Assembly (NCBI GenBank): GCA_052035295.1
Contig: JBPOHS010000008.1
Span: forward strand, 17,505-81,504
Length of the DNA stretch: 64,000 bases
Source of the DNA: HdN1 sp052035295
GTDB taxonomy: Bacteria > Pseudomonadota > Gammaproteobacteria > Pseudomonadales > Ketobacteraceae
Reading direction: 5' to 3'
The notes beneath the pieces are model-generated. The model was given only the letters and a program-made list of their open reading frames with translations, ran no database searches and was not told the DNA's origin. Below are positions 60,974 to 64,000 of the stretch, piece by piece; position 1 is the first letter of the stretch, and each line of letters starts with the position of its first letter. A program made the position numbers and the translations under genes.

Positions 60974-62144
60974 TGTTTATTTCTCTGGCAAGGTAGAAAT
61001 CTTCGGTTTTGCGTGCAATCGTATCCCATCCATATTCAGCGATCAGCGTCTTGCATGCGTCTTTTCCGATTCTATCCAGTGCATCTGCAGACATGCGGGA
61101 TGCGCTTTCTATTTTTGCTTTGAGGTCATGTGAATTGTTAGCCTGGAACGTCCAGCCGGCGTTCAGTTTGCGTGTTGCCTCACCGATTTCTCCTATGTCT
61201 GAAACAATAACTGGCCTACAGTTGCTTATCGCTGTGAGAAGGATGCCGCTTTGGGAAATTCGCTTGTAGGGAAGCGTGACGCAATCAGCGGCAGTGAAGT
61301 ATCGTGAAAAATCCTCATCGGGAATGTATGTCGTGTTGATAATCGATTTTATTGGGAGGTTCTCAATTTTGTTGAGCAGGGGATGCATCTCATCGTCCTC
61401 TACCTTTCCAGCCACAATCAGCGTTATAGCATTTTTGTAAGAATCGTTCGTCAACTCGATGGCCTCTATGAGGATGTCAAGCCCTTTGTAGGCTTTTAGC
61501 TCTCCGATAAATAGAAGAACAAAGTCTTTGTGGCAGATTCCCAGGTCCTGCCTTGCTTTTGTCTTGTCCTCTGATGTCGATCCCGATGGCGAAAGGTAGA
61601 GAGGTCCGTGCGGTATTTCGCAGGTGGTTTTGTTTGATAGCGTTGGATGGTTCTTGATGAGTCTTTCTTTCGACCATTGTCCGTGAACGATCAGGCCGTC
61701 AAATAGGCTTAGCGATTTTCTGAGAATGGTTTTGCTTACTATAGGAAACGCTGGGTCGGCATCATGGATTGTACAGAACATCTTGAGGCCTGGCTGGTAG
61801 CGTTTCAGTATAAAAATGAACAAATAATCAAATATCGGGAATGGAAGCCACTGAAAATGAACCGCGTTTGGCGGGTTTCTGTTGATATGTATAAAGAGCT
61901 TTATGTAGAAAAAAGGCAGTGTAATAAGTTTCTTTAATCGTCGTGCAGCTCTTGATTTCGGGTTTGACTTGAAATTGAAAAACATCGCGATGGTGGAAAA
62001 GCTTTTGTTGAATTCAAAACTGTTGTCATTCTGGTGTGGGGCAGTGATTAGCGATATGTTTATGCCTCTGGCGGAAAGCGCATTGCAAAGTTCATTGTTG
62101 TAAGCCGGGGTGAAGCAGCCTGGATCAATCATTGTTACTCGCAT
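60960..62144 (-). CDS. Glycosyltransferase family 4
   Basis: A 394-residue GT-B fold glycosyltransferase. The C-terminal nucleotide-sugar domain shows LLFIGELKAYKGLDILIEAI, then YIPDEDFSRYFTAADCVTLPYKRISQSGILLTAI with the E/G-rich donor site partly altered, and IVSDIGEIGEA. The N-terminal acceptor domain has a hydrophobic patch (LPFFYIKLFIHI). I chose the ATG at 62144, with perfect GGAGGAAAA upstream. It overlaps the PhyH gene at one end and the GT2 gene at the other by ten bases. Confidence 0.88.
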   Translation of the reverse strand: MRVTMIDPGCFTPAYNNELCNALSARGINISLITAPHQNDNSFEFNKSFSTIAMFFNFKSNPKSRAARRLKKLITLPFFYIKLFIHINRNPPNAVHFQWLPFPIFDYLFIFILKRYQPGLKMFCTIHDADPAFPIVSKTILRKSLSLFDGLIVHGQWSKERLIKNHPTLSNKTTCEIPHGPLYLSPSGSTSEDKTKARQDLGICHKDFVLLFIGELKAYKGLDILIEAIELTNDSYKNAITLIVAGKVEDDEMHPLLNKIENLPIKSIINTTYIPDEDFSRYFTAADCVTLPYKRISQSGILLTAISNCRPVIVSDIGEIGEATRKLNAGWTFQANNSHDLKAKIESASRMSADALDRIGKDACKTLIAEYGWDTIARKTEDFYLAREINNAPR

Positions 62145-63220
62145 TTTTCCTCCTTTGAACTGGTTAGCCCGTAAGCGACGCCAGTACCCAAGCCTGCGTA
62201 AATTACCAGAAGTGAAAATGGGGCGATGAAGAAAGGCAACCATTCCATTCGGTCCATTGTCTTCAATGCTACACCCGAAACACAGAGCCAGTAGGTCAGA
62301 AAAAGGCCTGCGCCAAGCAAGTGCATGCCCCAGAATGAACAAACCATACAAAGTGACAGGAACATGGTGAAGCCGAGAGGGGCAAGAATTTCGATGCTAT
62401 TACGTTCAGGATGTTTTTTTGAAAATCGTGCTCTGCCAAGGCCGTAGCGGAACATTTGCCTGAATAGCTGACGAGGACTTTCCCGAGGGTAATAAAAAAC
62501 CAGGAATGAGGGGGATATGTAGGCGCTCAAGCCAGCTTTTTCAAGTCGATAGTTGAATTCAACGTCTTCTGCTGCGTCGAATTTCTCATCGAATAGCCCA
62601 TGTTTTTCGAAAACGGAACGGTGATACATGACGCCAATGCTGATCGGGCTCACCCATTTTTTATCGTTCGAGTAGATGTGGGATTCTTGTGAGTGACCAA
62701 TGGGAAGCGATCTTGCAAGTGCAATGGATTTCTGAAAAGTGGATAGGCCGGGTGGGTCAAGAAACTGTGGCCTTCCAAGTACCAGAGCCTCGTGTTGAGT
62801 CGCAGCCTCGATCATGTCTTTTAGTATGTGGTTTGACGAGAGAAATACGTGGGCATCAATAAAGACGATATACTCGCCGGTAGCGGCGTGTACACCCAGG
62901 TTTCGCGCAGCACTTGATATTTTTTTGGGGTTGCTCAGCAACTTGAGTGGAACGGGCGATGAGGGTTGCAGAGAGGTGATTATATCCTGCGTATTGTCTG
63001 TTGAGCCCCCGTCAACCACCAGTACCTCGATGCGATCGTGCGGGTATGTCTGCTGAAAAATCTGCAGTAATGTTTGTCGAATGTATTTCTTCTCGTTCAG
63101 CGAGGGAATGATTACGCTTAGGCGAGGCAGTTCATTTTCACTGCAAGCGCTGCCCGACAGGAAGAGAGCTGTTGAATTAATTTCATCCATGTTGTTAATC
63201 GATGACCGGCATTTGTTCAT
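62135..63220 (-). CDS. Membrane glycosyltransferase family 2
   Basis: A 361-residue GT-A enzyme. Visible: VIIPSLNEKKYIRQTLLQIFQQTYP, VVDGGSTDNTQDII (DxD-like), FIDAHVFL, and ED of AAEDVEFNYRLEKAGL, typical catalytic residues. Two or three C-terminal membrane helices (GFTMFLSLCMVCSFWGMHLLGAGLFL, APFSLLVIYAGLGTGVAYGL) anchor it. AGGAG precedes the ATG at 63220. It likely adds a sugar to a growing surface polysaccharide. Confidence 0.9.
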   Translation of the reverse strand: MNKCRSSINNMDEINSTALFLSGSACSENELPRLSVIIPSLNEKKYIRQTLLQIFQQTYPHDRIEVLVVDGGSTDNTQDIITSLQPSSPVPLKLLSNPKKISSAARNLGVHAATGEYIVFIDAHVFLSSNHILKDMIEAATQHEALVLGRPQFLDPPGLSTFQKSIALARSLPIGHSQESHIYSNDKKWVSPISIGVMYHRSVFEKHGLFDEKFDAAEDVEFNYRLEKAGLSAYISPSFLVFYYPRESPRQLFRQMFRYGLGRARFSKKHPERNSIEILAPLGFTMFLSLCMVCSFWGMHLLGAGLFLTYWLCVSGVALKTMDRMEWLPFFIAPFSLLVIYAGLGTGVAYGLTSSKEEKCE

Positions 63221-63627
63221 CACATCTCCTTTTATGATGGTTGGAAACAAGCAGTACCGGGCGTTTGCCTATAACGCTTCTTTTAGGGGGATTTAATGAG
63301 TTGTGGGCCTCCCAGAAAGCATTATGTGTGCCACTGATTGTAAGGTGTTGATATTAAAGGGAATGATATGTTTCTTTTGTAGGCGGGGGTGAGTCTGTGT
63401 AAGGCAATTCGACACTTGTAGACGTATCGATTGATTGAGAGGCTGGTTTCGAATTCAGGCGAAATTGATTGTTCGGGTAGTCATTTGCCGTAGATGGGGG
63501 AATCCTTACATGGGCGCTAATGAGTCTTGCGTCCAATAAATGTACAGGTCATGAAGGGCCACCAAATAGTATGGTCGCGCCCCTCGCCTCACAAATTCCG
63601 ATCGCAGAACAACGATACCGGATGCCC
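63221..63627. other. Intergenic stretch without recognised gene
   Basis: About 400 bases between the glycan cluster and the outer membrane protein gene. A short frame at 63354-63536 has no support. The promoter of the GT2-led transcript probably lies here. No repeat was found. Confidence 0.5.
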
Positions 63628-64000
63628 CTAGAAGTGCGCTTTCACCAGAAGATTCAGGTTTTTCTCGGTGGTTTCGAAAGGTAGCGTGCCGTCTTCCAGG
63701 CCAAACTTGTTGCGCCAGTAAACGTATTCAACGCCGATATACAAGGTTTTTTCCTGGTTCATGAGTGTTTTGCCTGCATCCCACTTCAGCTGTGACGTAA
63801 AGTTGGTTTCTGCATGGGCGTCTTCCGTGCCTGATCGCCAGTCGATGAACCCATCATAGAGAAACCCGGCTGAACCCAGCGAGAAGGGCATGCCCCACAC
63901 CGGGGTCAATTGCCAGTTGCTCTGCTTGCCTTCATCGTTATCGCGGTGATAGGCGTTGACCTGAAAGTATGTAAACCCCGGAAGCTTTAAATCCACCGCC
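63628..64000 (-). CDS. Tsx/OmpK-type outer membrane channel, C-terminal part (5' end beyond window)
   Basis: The frame is open to base 64000 and continues outside, so only the last part of the protein (about 124 residues) is present. The strand pattern (alternating hydrophobic residues, VNAYHRDND, TPVWGMPFSLGSAGFLYDGFIDW, LKWDAGKTL, LYIGVEYVYWRNKFG) and a C-terminal Phe (NLLVKAHF) are typical of an outer membrane beta-barrel. YWRNKFG near the end recalls the Tsx/OmpK nucleoside channel family. The start is not in view. Confidence 0.75.
   Translation of the reverse strand, partial: AVDLKLPGFTYFQVNAYHRDNDEGKQSNWQLTPVWGMPFSLGSAGFLYDGFIDWRSGTEDAHAETNFTSQLKWDAGKTLMNQEKTLYIGVEYVYWRNKFGLEDGTLPFETTEKNLNLLVKAHF

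Noticed and set aside
1..64000. tRNA, rRNA, CRISPR, IS or prophage genes
   Set aside because: I looked for cloverleaf-like sequence, regular spaced repeats and transposase or integrase frames and found none I could support.

Overview
The window is chromosomal DNA of a gammaproteobacterium, moderately G+C-rich by eye. The order hflX-hflK-hflC-hisZ-purA, a divergent finR/fpr-type pair, a desT/desC/desB-type desaturase locus and a rhombosortase together point to the wider Pseudomonadales/Alteromonadales/Cellvibrionales area rather than enterics. Species cannot be assigned from the sequence. No tRNA, rRNA, CRISPR array, transposase or prophage gene was recognised.

Layout. 1-6680: housekeeping block (hflX partial, hflK, hflC, a thioesterase on the other strand, hisZ, purA, strong terminator). 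7009-13678: NUDIX hydrolase, histone-H1/AlgP-like Lys-Ala protein, Old-Yellow-Enzyme-type oxidoreductase, a membrane EAL protein and an unknown secreted protein. 13816-21220: a full SUF iron-sulfur operon (sufB-C-D-S-A-T-E, minus strand) with a divergent Rrf2-type regulator; the sufB-sufC gap holds two 102-bp hairpin elements of one family. 21351-26829 and on to 27883: alpha/beta hydrolase, Cys-rich lipoprotein, small membrane proteins, and a GCS2-type ligase next to an M14-type metallohydrolase. 27874-34019: minus-strand set of RND adaptor, RND pump, FliL-like protein and MATE exporter.

34961-42604 is the most unusual part: a Ser/Thr kinase, a membrane protein carrying about ten acidic-Ala-Thr-x-hydrophobic motifs, a caspase-like lipoprotein with Sel1 repeats, a TagH-type FHA protein, a PP2C phosphatase and a small membrane protein. 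Kinase, candidate substrate, phospho-Thr reader and phosphatase are all present, but no type VI secretion structural gene is visible, so this looks like a self-contained phosphosignalling module tied to an exported orthocaspase. A second FHA protein, fused to an EAL domain, lies at 55843.

43247-55630: FinR-like regulator and ferredoxin-NADP reductase, TetR regulator, a 7TM-DISM protein with a degenerate GGDEF domain, the desaturase operon (desC-desB plus two small coupled unknown genes) with its DesT-like repressor and palindromic operators, rhombosortase, and valS. 57198-59324: an exported sugar dehydrogenase fused to a cytochrome-like tail. 59369-63220: a visibly A+T-richer glycan cluster (methyltransferase, PhyH-type dioxygenase, GT4, GT2) that looks horizontally acquired. 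The window ends in a partial Tsx/OmpK-type outer membrane channel.
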